Shown in pieces: positions 1 through 8,278 of a DNA stretch of 29,616 nt. The DNA lies in NCBI GenBank assembly GCA_036522815.1, contig DATDFC010000077.1:1-29616 (forward strand). The letters run 5' to 3'. How positions within the stretch are numbered: the stretch's first letter is position 1; the number at the start of each line of letters is the position of its first letter. The position numbers and the translations under genes are program-made. This stretch comes from AG41 sp036522815. GTDB lineage: Bacteria > Gemmatimonadota > Gemmatimonadetes > Gemmatimonadales > GWC2-71-9. The notes below the pieces were generated by a model that saw only the letters and a program-made list of their open reading frames with translations, was not told where the DNA came from and ran no database searches.

Positions 1-39
1 CACGCGCTCCGGGGGGATGGAGACTCCGTTCGTGGACAT
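1..39 (-). CDS. 5' end of an off-edge gene (partial, uncertain)
   Basis: An ATG on the minus strand at 39 opens a 13-codon stretch (MSTNGVSIPPERV) that runs off the left edge without a stop. It would be the next gene in the same direction as the lipoprotein gene at 143-619. The fragment is too short to identify, no clear Shine-Dalgarno precedes it, and a second ATG in another frame lies at 44, so the frame itself is uncertain. Confidence 0.3.
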   Translation of the reverse strand, partial: MSTNGVSIPPERV

Positions 40-58
40 GGCATGAACTTAAGCAAAG

Positions 59-128
59 ACGTCACGGAAAGGCGTCGCGTAGAGACGTCGCGGAGAGACG
101 TCACGGAGAGACGTCGCGGAGAGACGTT
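59..128. repeat. 13-bp tandem repeat array A (5 copies)
   Basis: Five consecutive 13-bp units run from 59 to 123 with a partial sixth to 128. The plus-strand consensus is acgtcgcggagag. Copies 3 to 5 differ only at one alternating g/a, and copies 1 and 2 are more degenerate. Read on the minus strand the unit is ctctccgcgacgt, the same word found at 701-752 and, degenerate, at 4016-4075. The array lies just after the stop codon of the lipoprotein gene at 143-619. There are no spacers, so it is not CRISPR. Confidence 0.9.
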
Positions 129-142
129 GACGCTCACAACCT

Positions 143-619
143 CTAGGGAACGCGCGCCCCCACGAAGGACAAGGGCCGCTCCCCGGCACCGGTCGCGGCG
201 AGGCGCCCACTGACCGAAAGTGTGTCACTTCGAAGCAAGAACCGGCCTCGCAATTCAACCGCGAGCGAAAGACCGGAGATCCTGATTATGCCCGTGACGT
301 GGATTGAATCGGGGATCGGATGTGTGTAGGTGCCGAGGATGCTCTCCGACGGTTGGCCCTGTGAGGCGATGACTGCGACAAATGAGTCCACCGATGCCGC
401 ATGGCTGAGCGTGACGCGCCCGGTGTCGGTGGGCGGGCCGTAGGCGGGAAGGGTGTCGAGGCAGTACGAAACCAGGCGGAACAACCCGTACAGGCTGTCG
501 CTCCCCGCCACTCCGCCACTGTACGAGGGACACTGGCCCGGCTGATGCGGGCTCGTGCTGCTGCCGCAGGCGGCGAGCACCGCCGCGACGAGCGCCAAGC
601 AACACGACCACAGTCTCAT
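143..619 (-). CDS. small secreted lipoprotein, unknown function
   Basis: A 158-residue protein. The N-terminus has a Met-Arg start, a hydrophobic core (CCLALVAAVLAAC) and a lipobox LAAC with the acylated Cys at residue 18, followed by a Ser/Thr/Pro linker, so it is a predicted SPase II lipoprotein. The rest is about 130 residues rich in small and beta-prone residues with two further Cys (about 30 and 53), compatible with a compact beta domain. I do not recognise a family. The start is chosen because a GAGGGGG Shine-Dalgarno lies a few bases upstream and the lipoprotein signal begins there; the frame stays open well upstream but reads there through the neighbouring permease gene. The gene is bracketed by inverted copies of a 13-bp repeat array (59-128 and 701-752). 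Confidence 0.75.
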   Translation of the reverse strand: MRLWSCCLALVAAVLAACGSSTSPHQPGQCPSYSGGVAGSDSLYGLFRLVSYCLDTLPAYGPPTDTGRVTLSHAASVDSFVAVIASQGQPSESILGTYTHPIPDSIHVTGIIRISGLSLAVELRGRFLLRSDTLSVSGRLAATGAGERPLSFVGARVP

Positions 620-700
620 GGATCCCCCTCGCCACCGCTCGTTTGAGCTCTTGGAAACGTACGGCGGGAGGTCAGAAAAAGCGACAAAACGCCGGGTGGC

Positions 701-752
701 GCTCGACGATGCTCCGTGACGTCTCTCCGCGACGTTTCTTCGTGACGCCTTT
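701..752. repeat. 13-bp tandem repeat array B (4 copies)
   Basis: Four 13-bp units occupy 701-713, 714-726, 727-739 and 740-752 (plus-strand form ccgtgacgtctct, with gacg fixed in every copy). The last unit overlaps the TAA stop of the permease at 751-2229. The array is inverted relative to array A: positions 712-735 are the exact reverse complement of 85-108 (24 bp). Confidence 0.88.
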
Positions 753-2229
753 ATTTGTTTAGCAGACTGTGCTTTCGGCTGTACCCGAAGTAGATCGCGA
801 ACCCGATCACCAACCACACCGCCAAGCGGATCCATGTGTCGAGCGGCAGCGTCAGCATGAGCCCCAGACAGGAGAGCATGCCGAGGATCGGGACTAATGC
901 AACGAGTGGTGTCCGGAACGGCCGCTCGAGGTCGGGGCGCGTGTGCCGTAGAATCCAGACACCGGCGCACACCAGCACGAACGCGAGCAGCGTGCCGATG
1001 TTGACCCAGGTGCCCAGCAGCTGCAGCGGCAGCAGTCCTGTCGCAAAGCAGACCGCGATGCCGGTGTAGATCGTGGACAGGTAGGGCGTGCGGAAGCGGG
1101 GATGGACCTTGCCCGCCCAGGGCCCGAGCAGGCCGTCGCGTGACATCGAGTAGAACACGCGGGACTGCCCCAGCAGCATCACGAGGATCACGGACGCGAT
1201 GCCGAGGACGGCGCCGACGTCGATCGACACGCGAATCCACCACGGCGCGCCGATCCGCTCCATGGCGTACGCCATCGGCGCCGGGAGGTTGAGCTCACCG
1301 TAGGGCACCATCCCCACCAGCACGGCCGACACCACGACGTACAGCAGCGTGCAAATCGCGAGCGAGCCGAGGATGCCGATGGGCATGTCGCGCTGGGGGT
1401 TCTTCGTCTCCTGCGCCGCGGTCGAGACGGTGTCGAACCCGATGTAGGAGAAGAACACCAGACCCGCGCCCCGCAGCACGCCCGACCAGCCGTAAGTGCC
1501 CCACTCCCCCGTGTTGGGAGGGATGAAGGGTGTCCAGTTCGCCCGCCTCACGTGCGACACACCGACGAGCACGACCAGCAGGACGATCGCGACCTTGAGG
1601 ATCACGATGGCGCTGTTCACCCGCGCCGACTCCCTGATCCCGATGACCAGCACGGCGGACATCACCGCGACGATGCAGACCGCCGGGAGATTGATGATCG
1701 CGCCCGTCAGGTTCAGCCCTGCATGAGCGCATCCCGCGGCGTGGGCGGTCACCTGCGCGGCCGTGCACAACTGGGTGGGCGGGGCCGTGAGGCTCGCGGG
1801 AATGTGGACCCCGAACAGCCCGAGCAGGGACACGAAGTGGCCCGACCAGCCGACGCCCACGGTCGCGGCGCCGGCCGCGTATTCGAGCACCAGGTCCCAC
1901 CCGATGATCCAGGCGGCGAGCTCGCCCATGGTGGCGTACGCGTACGTATACGCGCTCCCCGCCACGGGCACGGCGCTCGCCATCTCGGCGTAACACAGGC
2001 CGGCAAACGCGCACGCGACGCCCACGAGGATCATCGACAGGGGGACCGCGGGACCGGAGTACAGCGCGGCCACCTGTCCGGTGATCACGAAGATGCCCGC
2101 ACCGATGACCGCGCCGATGCCGAGCGTGACGAGATTGAGCGGCCCGAGCGCCCGCACGAGCGCATGCTCGCCGCTCGCCTCCGCCTCGGCGCGTAGCACG
2201 GCGATCGGCTTGGTGGCGAACAGGGTCAT
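751..2229 (-). CDS. APC-family amino acid permease (CAT/YfnA-like), copy 1
   Basis: A 492-residue polytopic inner-membrane protein with about 12 hydrophobic helices. The APC-superfamily helix-1 motif GIGAVIGAGIF is at residues 37-47, and the conserved CYAEMAS...GSAYTYAY block at about 79-98 is followed by WIIGWDLVLEY at about 107-117. Length and motifs fit the cationic amino acid transporter (CAT/YfnA) branch, which imports or exchanges amino acids; the substrate cannot be read from sequence. A paralogue of the same length class lies at 4076-5506, and the two share most of these motifs. The region between helices 3 and 5 carries an extra loop with two Cys that differs from the paralogue. No strong Shine-Dalgarno is visible at the chosen ATG. 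The stop codon overlaps repeat array B. Confidence 0.93.
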   Translation of the reverse strand: MTLFATKPIAVLRAEAEASGEHALVRALGPLNLVTLGIGAVIGAGIFVITGQVAALYSGPAVPLSMILVGVACAFAGLCYAEMASAVPVAGSAYTYAYATMGELAAWIIGWDLVLEYAAGAATVGVGWSGHFVSLLGLFGVHIPASLTAPPTQLCTAAQVTAHAAGCAHAGLNLTGAIINLPAVCIVAVMSAVLVIGIRESARVNSAIVILKVAIVLLVVLVGVSHVRRANWTPFIPPNTGEWGTYGWSGVLRGAGLVFFSYIGFDTVSTAAQETKNPQRDMPIGILGSLAICTLLYVVVSAVLVGMVPYGELNLPAPMAYAMERIGAPWWIRVSIDVGAVLGIASVILVMLLGQSRVFYSMSRDGLLGPWAGKVHPRFRTPYLSTIYTGIAVCFATGLLPLQLLGTWVNIGTLLAFVLVCAGVWILRHTRPDLERPFRTPLVALVPILGMLSCLGLMLTLPLDTWIRLAVWLVIGFAIYFGYSRKHSLLNK

Positions 2230-2333
2230 CCGCCAATCTGGAGGCCGCCGGGTGCGCTCCCAACAACGGTGGGACGAGCGGGACTGCGAGCGGGACGAGG
2301 GGGGACTACGAGGCGAAGGCCTTGGGCCCGGTC

Positions 2334-2384
2334 CTCACCCCCTGTCCCCCTCTCCGTTCCGGAGAGGGGGGACTACTGGGTGAG
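2334..2384. repeat. palindromic element overlapping a gene 3' end
   Basis: A hairpin with perfect 11-bp arms (ccccctctccg 2346-2356, cggagaggggg 2360-2370) and a 3-base loop, bracketed by outer complementary heptamers ctcaccc (2334-2340) and gggtgag (2378-2384). It supplies the last codons and the TGA stop of the acetyltransferase at 2335-3108. As RNA it would form a very stable stem at the end of that message, but no T-run follows, so terminator function is not shown. Confidence 0.8.
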
Positions 2385-3108
2385 CCCCCGGCACCAAGCG
2401 AAACCCGCGCCGCCAGTGCCACAGCACTGCGCGGTCATTCCCCACGAGAAACGTGCTGGCGAGGTCGCTGTATCCGAGCCCCCGGAGCACGGTCACCGCG
2501 CTGCTCAATAGGGCGCCGCCGAGTCCCTGACTGAAGCGCCACGGATGCACCATGATCCACGTCAGATGTGCGCGTTGGAGGTCCTCCACGCCTTGGTCTC
2601 GGCACGTGATCAACGTGATGACGATCGCGCCCACGACGCAGTCGGCGCCGCGAGTCTCCACCGCCACGCAGCACGCCGGGTCCACGAGGGCACCGTCGCC
2701 GCCTGCCCGCGTGTGCTCGACGCACTCCCGGGCGACCGTGAGACGGACAGTGGGCTCCAGCGTCACGAGCGGAGCGACGTTGTGGAACGCGGCCGCGAGC
2801 AGCTCGGGCAACCGATTCCAATCGGCCGGCTCCATGGGGCGAAGGTGCGCTCCGGCCAGACTCGCGGCCGTGGCCGGCGGTGAAAACGCGGTAAGGTCGA
2901 GCAGCGCCCGAGCGTAGCGCGGTCGTGGGGTGAGCACTGCTCGACCGTCGAAGTACTCGTACTTGTAGGCCGGGTGGCGGGGGAGGCGCTCGAATTCCGA
3001 GAACGCGATCGGGAGCTCGAGCGAGCGTAACCAGTCGCCCAACATGGCGACTCTAGCCTGCGTCCCCAACATCAACGCGCCGTCAACCGTGGCCCTAGGA
3101 TGGGGCAT
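2335..3108 (-). CDS. GNAT-type N-acetyltransferase with N-terminal extension
   Basis: A 257-residue protein. The C-terminal half resembles the GNAT acetyl-CoA fold: a core strand HLTWIMVHP followed by the acetyl-CoA-binding turn RFSQGLGGALL (motif A, Q/R-x-x-G-x-G/A) and a late LWHWRRGFRLVPG segment typical of the family end. The N-terminal third contains HPAYKYEYFDGRAVLTPRPR, which I know only from uncharacterised GNAT proteins. The substrate is unknown. The final 15 or so residues (PPLRNGEGDRG) are encoded by the palindromic element at 2334-2384 and are probably not part of the fold. The start is the first ATG; an alternative ATG is at 3072. It lies 29 bp after the LytTR gene on the same strand. 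Confidence 0.72.
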   Translation of the reverse strand: MPHPRATVDGALMLGTQARVAMLGDWLRSLELPIAFSEFERLPRHPAYKYEYFDGRAVLTPRPRYARALLDLTAFSPPATAASLAGAHLRPMEPADWNRLPELLAAAFHNVAPLVTLEPTVRLTVARECVEHTRAGGDGALVDPACCVAVETRGADCVVGAIVITLITCRDQGVEDLQRAHLTWIMVHPWRFSQGLGGALLSSAVTVLRGLGYSDLASTFLVGNDRAVLWHWRRGFRLVPGAHPVVPPLRNGEGDRG

Positions 3109-3137
3109 CCGCGGGCGCGCGCCAGGGTTTGACCGAT

Positions 3138-4013
3138 CTACGAGACGGGCGTGCCCAGCAGGTTGGAGCGATAGCGGCGGCTGAGAGTGACTTGCGCGCC
3201 GGTCTCAAGAATGACGATCGCGTCGCCGTGAAACCACGGCTGCACCTCGCGGACGCGGTCCAGATTGACGAGCGCCGATCGACTGATGCGACGAAACCGG
3301 GCCTCGTCCAGCCGAGCCTCGAGCGCCGCGAGCGTGGTACGCACCGTGTGGGCCCGATTTCCCACGTGCAGCCGCACATAGTTGCGCGCCGACTCGATCC
3401 AATCCACGTCCGCCGTCCGCACGAAGAAGCGGCGCCCGTCGTCTACGACGAGCAACCGCTCGGGGTGGCGGCGTACGGCCGGCTCCTCCGGTCCCGCAGC
3501 GACCGACTCGTGGAGAGCGCTCAGTCGGGTTTCTAGCTGCGCCGCGTGCCGGTGGCGCTCCTCGAGATCACGGTGGTAGTCCAGCGCATGGACCACCGCC
3601 ACGATCGCCCAGTAGATCAAGACGTTCCAGTGAAAGAAGATCGTGAAATCGTCCACCAGCTTCTGGGCGAACGGGTAGGGCCGTCCTGCCGCCACGTGCA
3701 GCAGGTCCTGGATGCCGACCGCCGAGACGAGCTGCAGCAGGGCGATGTCGAGGCTCGCGCCCAGATGAATGAAGAAGTGCCGGCCAAAGCTGGCGCGGTC
3801 CACTCGGAACCGGCGGGCGAGCCAGATCACGACGACTGAGAGCAGCCCCCACACATACCAGGCGGGGAGACTCGCCCCGAGAGCCTGCCCCCAGCCCCAC
3901 GGATCGGGACCGAGTCGCTGATGCGCGAAGTAGAGCTGGACGCTCGCGACCCCGCCCAGGAGCGTCCAGAAGCCGAACCACTGCAGTGAGCGCATAGCAC
4001 GACTCTGTGTCAT
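3138..4013 (-). CDS. membrane-anchored LytTR-type transcriptional regulator
   Basis: A 291-residue protein. Four hydrophobic segments at about 12-28, 50-66, 80-98 and 128-145 are followed by a charged probable coiled coil (146-172). A LytTR DNA-binding domain at about 188-288 is recognised by VDWIESARNYVRLHVG, the FRRISRSALVNLDRV core and the ending VTLSRRYRSNL. LytTR domains bind direct repeats upstream of target genes. Fusion to a membrane region instead of a receiver domain suggests a one-component sensor that detects a membrane or envelope signal; no histidine kinase is nearby. I chose the ATG at 4013; the frame stays open to 4175, but that extension reads through the 13-bp repeat array. 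It sits between two amino-acid permeases, which are candidate targets (inference). Confidence 0.85.
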   Translation of the reverse strand: MTQSRAMRSLQWFGFWTLLGGVASVQLYFAHQRLGPDPWGWGQALGASLPAWYVWGLLSVVVIWLARRFRVDRASFGRHFFIHLGASLDIALLQLVSAVGIQDLLHVAAGRPYPFAQKLVDDFTIFFHWNVLIYWAIVAVVHALDYHRDLEERHRHAAQLETRLSALHESVAAGPEEPAVRRHPERLLVVDDGRRFFVRTADVDWIESARNYVRLHVGNRAHTVRTTLAALEARLDEARFRRISRSALVNLDRVREVQPWFHGDAIVILETGAQVTLSRRYRSNLLGTPVS

Positions 4014-4015
4014 CC

Positions 4016-4075
4016 GACGATTCCGCGTGACGATTCCTGCGTGACGCCCCTGCGAGACGTCACTGCTCGACGCCT
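4016..4075. repeat. 13-bp tandem repeat array C (degenerate, 5 copies)
   Basis: The core gacg recurs at 4016, 4029, 4043, 4056 and 4069, spaced 13, 14, 13 and 13 bp, in the same orientation and with the same unit as array B. It fills the gap between the stop of the second permease (TAG, 4076-4078) and the start of the LytTR gene, so it forms that gene's whole 5' leader. Confidence 0.78.
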
Positions 4076-5506
4076 CTAGCGTTTCGAAGCGAGCTTCGAG
4101 TGACTCACGCCGTACAGGAAGTACAGCACCATGCCGACCACGAACCAGATGATGAGCCGCCGCCAGGTCGTCCACGGTAGCGAGATCATCAGGTACGCGG
4201 CCGAGATCGCGCCCAGCGGGGCCACGATGAATACCGCCGGGGTCTTGAACGCCCGCGGCAGGTTGGGCTCGCGCACCCGGAGCACCATCACGCCGATGGA
4301 CACGATCACGAACGCCAGCAGTGTCCCGATCGAGACGAGGTTCCCCGCCTCCCGAACCGTGAGCAGCGACGCCACGATCGCCACGACGATACCCGTCACA
4401 ATCGAAGTGATGTACGGCGTCTGGAACTTCGGGTGGACCCTGTTGACGAACTGCGGCAACAGGCCGTCCCGCGCCATCGAGTAGAACACCCGCGACTGGC
4501 CGAGCAACATGACCAGGATCACGGACGACAGCCCGGCGATGGCGCCGAGCTTGATGAGCGATGACATCCAGCCGAGACCGGCGTGATCCGCGGCGACGGC
4601 GATCGGGTCCGGCACGTTCAAGTCCTTGTAGCTCATCACCCCGGTGGCGATGCCCGACACGAGGATGTAGAGCACGGTGCAGATCAGCAGCGAGCCGATG
4701 ATCCCGATCGGCATGTCCTTCTGGGGATTCTTCGCTTCCTGCGCCGCCGTACTGACGGCGTCGAATCCGATATACGCGAAGAACACCAGGCCCGCGCCCG
4801 CCATCACCCCGGTCCAGCCAAACTCTCCGCGGTTGCCCGTGTTGGACGGGATGAAGGGGTGCCAGTTGGCCGGGTTCACCGCGTGCACCGCCGCCACGAT
4901 GAAGAGCAGGACGACGGCCACCTTGATGAACACAATGACGTTGTTGACGTTTGCCGATTCCTTGATGCCGATCACCAGTAACGCTGTGACGATCGCGATG
5001 ATGATCACGGCCGGGAGGTTAAAAACGGCGGGCTCGGTGCACTGTGGCGCGACGAGGCCGCGCGCGGCCGCGAGGGAGCACGGCACGTCGATGCCGATAT
5101 CCCGCAAGAAGCTGACGACGTAGCCCGACCAGCCGATCGCGACCGTCACGGCGCCGAGCGCGTACTCGAGCACCAGGTCCCACCCGATGATCCACGCGAA
5201 GATCTCGCCCAGCGTGGCGTAGCCGTAGGTGTACGCGCTCCCGGCCATCGGCACGAGCGACGCGAACTCGGAGTAGCAGAGCGCCGCGAAGATCGACGCG
5301 ATTCCCGCCAGCACGAACGACAACACCACCGCCGGGCCCGCGTTCTGCGCCGCCACGGTCCCCGTCAGCACGAAGATGCCCGTGCCGATGATCGCGCCGA
5401 TACCCAGCATCGTGAGGTTGAGGGCCCCGAGTGCCCGCTTGAGGCTGTGATCGGTCTGGGCCTCCTGCTGCAGCTCGGTGACGCTCTTCCGTCGGAGCAG
5501 GTTCAT
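4076..5506 (-). CDS. APC-family amino acid permease (CAT/YfnA-like), copy 2
   Basis: A 476-residue inner-membrane transporter with about 12 helices. The helix-1 motif GIGAIIGTGIF is at residues 35-45, followed by CYSEFASLVPMAGSAYTYGY and WIIGWDLVLEYALGAVTVAIGWSGYV. The family moves amino acids by proton-coupled uptake or exchange; specificity is not predictable here. It begins at an ATG preceded by GAGGA five bases away, a good ribosome site. The stop codon abuts repeat array C, as copy 1 abuts array B. Strong similarity in the N-terminal half and in blocks such as GFDxVSTAAQExKNPQxDMPIGI indicates a duplication that predates clear divergence of the loops. Confidence 0.94.
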   Translation of the reverse strand: MNLLRRKSVTELQQEAQTDHSLKRALGALNLTMLGIGAIIGTGIFVLTGTVAAQNAGPAVVLSFVLAGIASIFAALCYSEFASLVPMAGSAYTYGYATLGEIFAWIIGWDLVLEYALGAVTVAIGWSGYVVSFLRDIGIDVPCSLAAARGLVAPQCTEPAVFNLPAVIIIAIVTALLVIGIKESANVNNVIVFIKVAVVLLFIVAAVHAVNPANWHPFIPSNTGNRGEFGWTGVMAGAGLVFFAYIGFDAVSTAAQEAKNPQKDMPIGIIGSLLICTVLYILVSGIATGVMSYKDLNVPDPIAVAADHAGLGWMSSLIKLGAIAGLSSVILVMLLGQSRVFYSMARDGLLPQFVNRVHPKFQTPYITSIVTGIVVAIVASLLTVREAGNLVSIGTLLAFVIVSIGVMVLRVREPNLPRAFKTPAVFIVAPLGAISAAYLMISLPWTTWRRLIIWFVVGMVLYFLYGVSHSKLASKR

Positions 5507-5587
5507 GGATCCTCGGATGGTTCGAGCGGACAGCGGGTGGACGGCGAGATGGCGGCTAGAGTAGGCCCGCCCGGCGGGCCTGTCAAG

Positions 5588-8179
5588 TCAATATGCGAGC
5601 TGGAGGCGCAGCGTCCACGTGTGCGGCACCGGAAGCGCGCCGTCATCGGCGATGGTTCGCGGCCGCCCGGGTATGATCGTGCCGTAGCTCCCGGACTCGG
5701 GGTCGCCGCCCGAGTACCCCGTCCAGGTCGCGAGATTGCGACCGGCGAGAGTGATCGTGGCCGCGCGGGCGCGCAGCGCGGTCGCCATCCTCGGCGGCAC
5801 GGAGAACGACAGCGCAATCTCTCGCAGCTTGAGGTAGTCGGCGTCCTCGAAGTAGTCGGTCGTGGGCTCGAGGACGGCGGCGCGCGCCTGCTCGGCGAGG
5901 GGGGTCCGCGGATCGACGGCCGCCTGGCAGGTCTCGAAGCGGCAGCGGTCATAGGCTGCCTGGTTGAAGAGCCGCTGCCCCGCTCGGTAATCGAGCGTCA
6001 GCCACGCCCGGAACGAGCCGCCCAGTCGCCACTCCGAGGTGAGCATCGCCCCTTGGGTGGGATATGGCGTGCCCGCCCACACCGGTTCCGGTCCGACCAC
6101 TACTTCGGACGGCGCGATAATGCCGTCTCCGTTTGCGTCGGCGAAGCTGCGTATCGGGTCCGCCCAGTATCCCCCTACCGGATAACCGAGCACCGCGCGC
6201 TGTTGCCCAAAACCGATTGGCGACCGGTCGATCTTGACCAAGCGGTTCTGATTCCCCCACAGCGACAATGTCACATCCCAACCGGCGCCGAGACCGGTCA
6301 AGAGCCTGCCAGTGATGGTGGCGTCGATACCCCGATTACGGATCGTCCCGCTCGTGGCGACAATACCGGGATAGCCGAACGAAAACGTCGTTACGTCAAA
6401 GACGTGCGAGCGCGCAGTGTAATAGGTCACTTGGACGCCCACCCGACCCCGCAACAGGGTGGCGTCGGTGCCGAGCTCCGTCGACGTCGTGCGCTCGGGA
6501 TCGACGTGCGGAACGGACGTGCCGATCGGCACGAACACGAGCGGCATCCCCGCGAACGGCGGCGGGCCCGCGGATCCCCACGCGGCGCGGAACGCGAGTC
6601 GACTCAGGGGAACCGAGTCGGCGGCGGTGCGAGCGACCCACGTAGCCGTAACGCTGGGGTACGTCTCGCTGCGGTCCAGCTCCTTGAAGTGGTCGTGACG
6701 CACCGCCGCGCCTAGAGTGAGCCTGCCGCCAACGTCGAACCGCTCGTCGAGATAGTAGCCCAGCGAATTGCCCCACTGCTCCTGGCTGGCGGACGCATAA
6801 GGACTGCCGAACCCGCCTCCCTGATCGCTCTGCGCAGACCAATCCTGCCTCAGACTGTCGCGTAGCTGTTGCACGCCGAAGACGGTCGTCGACACCACGC
6901 CGGCGGAGAGGGCCCGGGTCGCCGAGGCCGCCAGCTCCAGGGTGCGGTGCCGTTGCTCCAGCTTCCCCTGGGCGAGCGACCCGTATTGGTAGGGATCGTT
7001 GGCGGAGTACGGCGAGAGCGCGGCGTCATTCTGGCCCAGCGCATCGAATCCGGCGAGCCCACGGACCGCCACCCACGAGAGCACGCTCCAGCGCGCCTCG
7101 ACCAGCGTCGTCCACTGGGTCACCGCCTCGCTGTTCTGAAGGCGGAACATCCGGCTCCAATCGAAGCCGGTGCTGTCACTCGGCCCCGTCGTGCCGACCT
7201 GCGCGGGCAGATCCGGTGGCAAGTGCAAGTCGCTCGTCACGCGGGCCGCGCTGACGCTGAGCTCGAGCGTGGACCACGGGCGCAAACGCCCGCTCATCCT
7301 GCCGCTCACGTGACGGTAGTAGTTGGGGTCCGGCGAGGTCACGCCCGACGAGTACGGGCCGGCATCCCCTGCGAAGGTCCCGGACACGCGATAGTCGCCC
7401 CACGCGGATCCGCCCGACACGCTCAGGCCGTACTGCCGGCGCAGGGCCGCGCGGAATGGGCTGCGTTGCTCGAGCGGATTGAACTGTTGCACGAAATCCT
7501 GGTGGCAAAGGCCGTACGCCTCGCTCGCGAGGCCGCAGCCGCCGTGGCGATACCGCGAGTCGAGATTGGTGCTATCGACGCCGCCGAAATTCGCCGGCCA
7601 GTGCGACGTTTCCGCGCTCACGCCGCCCTGGACATAGCCCTCCCAGCGCGCGGGACCTGGACGACCGCGCTTCGTGTGGATCAAGAGCACCCCCGCGTCG
7701 GCGCCCGGGCCGTACAGCGCCGCGGCCGCCGGGCCCGGGAGAACCTCTATCGACTCGACATCGTCCGGGTTCAAGTCGTCCAGCCGCAGCGGGCCGGGAG
7801 GACGGGGCGGGTCAAAGCCGGAGCGGTACACATAACCATTCGACGGAGGGCCCGGCGAGAACGCGTCTTCCGTTGTCGCGATGCGCATGCCGTCCACCAG
7901 CACGAGAGGCGCCCGGTCGGCCACCAGACTTTGCACGCCCCGCGGTCGAATCCGCGCCCCCATCCCGTTCTCACCGGAGCCCGGCACGACGAGCAGGCCG
8001 GGCGCCCCGCTGGTCAGCACCTCGCTGAGGCTGCGGGCGCCGCGCTCGCGCACGGCCGTCGCGGCGTCGATGGTCGACGTTGACCTGGGGAGGCTCGTGT
8101 CGGCCGCACTTTGGGCGCGCAGGGACCGGCCCAGGAGCGTGAGAATCAGCGCGACCGCCGCGCGGCTCGTGGCGCTCAT
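5588..8179 (-). CDS. SusC/RagA-like TonB-dependent outer-membrane receptor
   Basis: About 863 residues. An N-terminal signal peptide (hydrophobic AAVALILTLLGRSLRAQ) precedes a plug domain. Plug features are RGARSLSEVLTSGAPGL, then RIRPRGVQSL, LVLVDGMRI and DDVESIEVLPGPAAAALYG. A long beta-barrel follows and ends in the aromatic-terminated strand TLRLQLAY. Such proteins import large or scarce ligands across the outer membrane using TonB energy. No carboxypeptidase-like N-terminal domain and no SusD lipoprotein neighbour are present, so this is a stand-alone version of unknown substrate. I prefer the ATG at 8179 because it gives a clean signal peptide; the frame also opens with TTG at 8200. It follows guaB on the same strand after about 100 bp. 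Confidence 0.88.
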   Translation of the reverse strand: MSATSRAAVALILTLLGRSLRAQSAADTSLPRSTSTIDAATAVRERGARSLSEVLTSGAPGLLVVPGSGENGMGARIRPRGVQSLVADRAPLVLVDGMRIATTEDAFSPGPPSNGYVYRSGFDPPRPPGPLRLDDLNPDDVESIEVLPGPAAAALYGPGADAGVLLIHTKRGRPGPARWEGYVQGGVSAETSHWPANFGGVDSTNLDSRYRHGGCGLASEAYGLCHQDFVQQFNPLEQRSPFRAALRRQYGLSVSGGSAWGDYRVSGTFAGDAGPYSSGVTSPDPNYYRHVSGRMSGRLRPWSTLELSVSAARVTSDLHLPPDLPAQVGTTGPSDSTGFDWSRMFRLQNSEAVTQWTTLVEARWSVLSWVAVRGLAGFDALGQNDAALSPYSANDPYQYGSLAQGKLEQRHRTLELAASATRALSAGVVSTTVFGVQQLRDSLRQDWSAQSDQGGGFGSPYASASQEQWGNSLGYYLDERFDVGGRLTLGAAVRHDHFKELDRSETYPSVTATWVARTAADSVPLSRLAFRAAWGSAGPPPFAGMPLVFVPIGTSVPHVDPERTTSTELGTDATLLRGRVGVQVTYYTARSHVFDVTTFSFGYPGIVATSGTIRNRGIDATITGRLLTGLGAGWDVTLSLWGNQNRLVKIDRSPIGFGQQRAVLGYPVGGYWADPIRSFADANGDGIIAPSEVVVGPEPVWAGTPYPTQGAMLTSEWRLGGSFRAWLTLDYRAGQRLFNQAAYDRCRFETCQAAVDPRTPLAEQARAAVLEPTTDYFEDADYLKLREIALSFSVPPRMATALRARAATITLAGRNLATWTGYSGGDPESGSYGTIIPGRPRTIADDGALPVPHTWTLRLQLAY

Positions 8180-8278
8180 GACGGCCGTGAAACGCCGCAA
8201 GGCGCGCGCCGTGCCCGTGCCAAGCTGAGACGGGACCGTCGCCGCTGCGTCAACGCAACAGCTCAGGCCGCGCTGCGG

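Noticed and set aside
49..258. A 69-codon minus-strand frame across the 13-bp array
   Set aside because: It overlaps the lipoprotein gene in another frame and its composition is explained by the tandem repeat.
661..710. Possible intrinsic terminator on the minus strand (cgccacccggcg followed by T-rich sequence)
   Set aside because: The stem is only four base pairs and the T-run is interrupted; too weak to annotate.
59..752. Possible CRISPR array from the repeated 13-bp units
   Set aside because: Units are contiguous, 13 bp long and without spacers, and no cas gene is present.
143..1243. A 366-codon minus-strand frame covering both the lipoprotein and the permease 3' end
   Set aside because: Only the last 158 codons look like a protein (lipoprotein signal, ribosome site). 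The rest is antiparallel-frame shadow of the permease.
5447..6715. Long plus-strand frame antisense to permease 2 and the SusC-like receptor
   Set aside because: Arg/Gly/Pro-rich composition typical of high-GC antisense frames; no domain; the minus-strand genes are clear.
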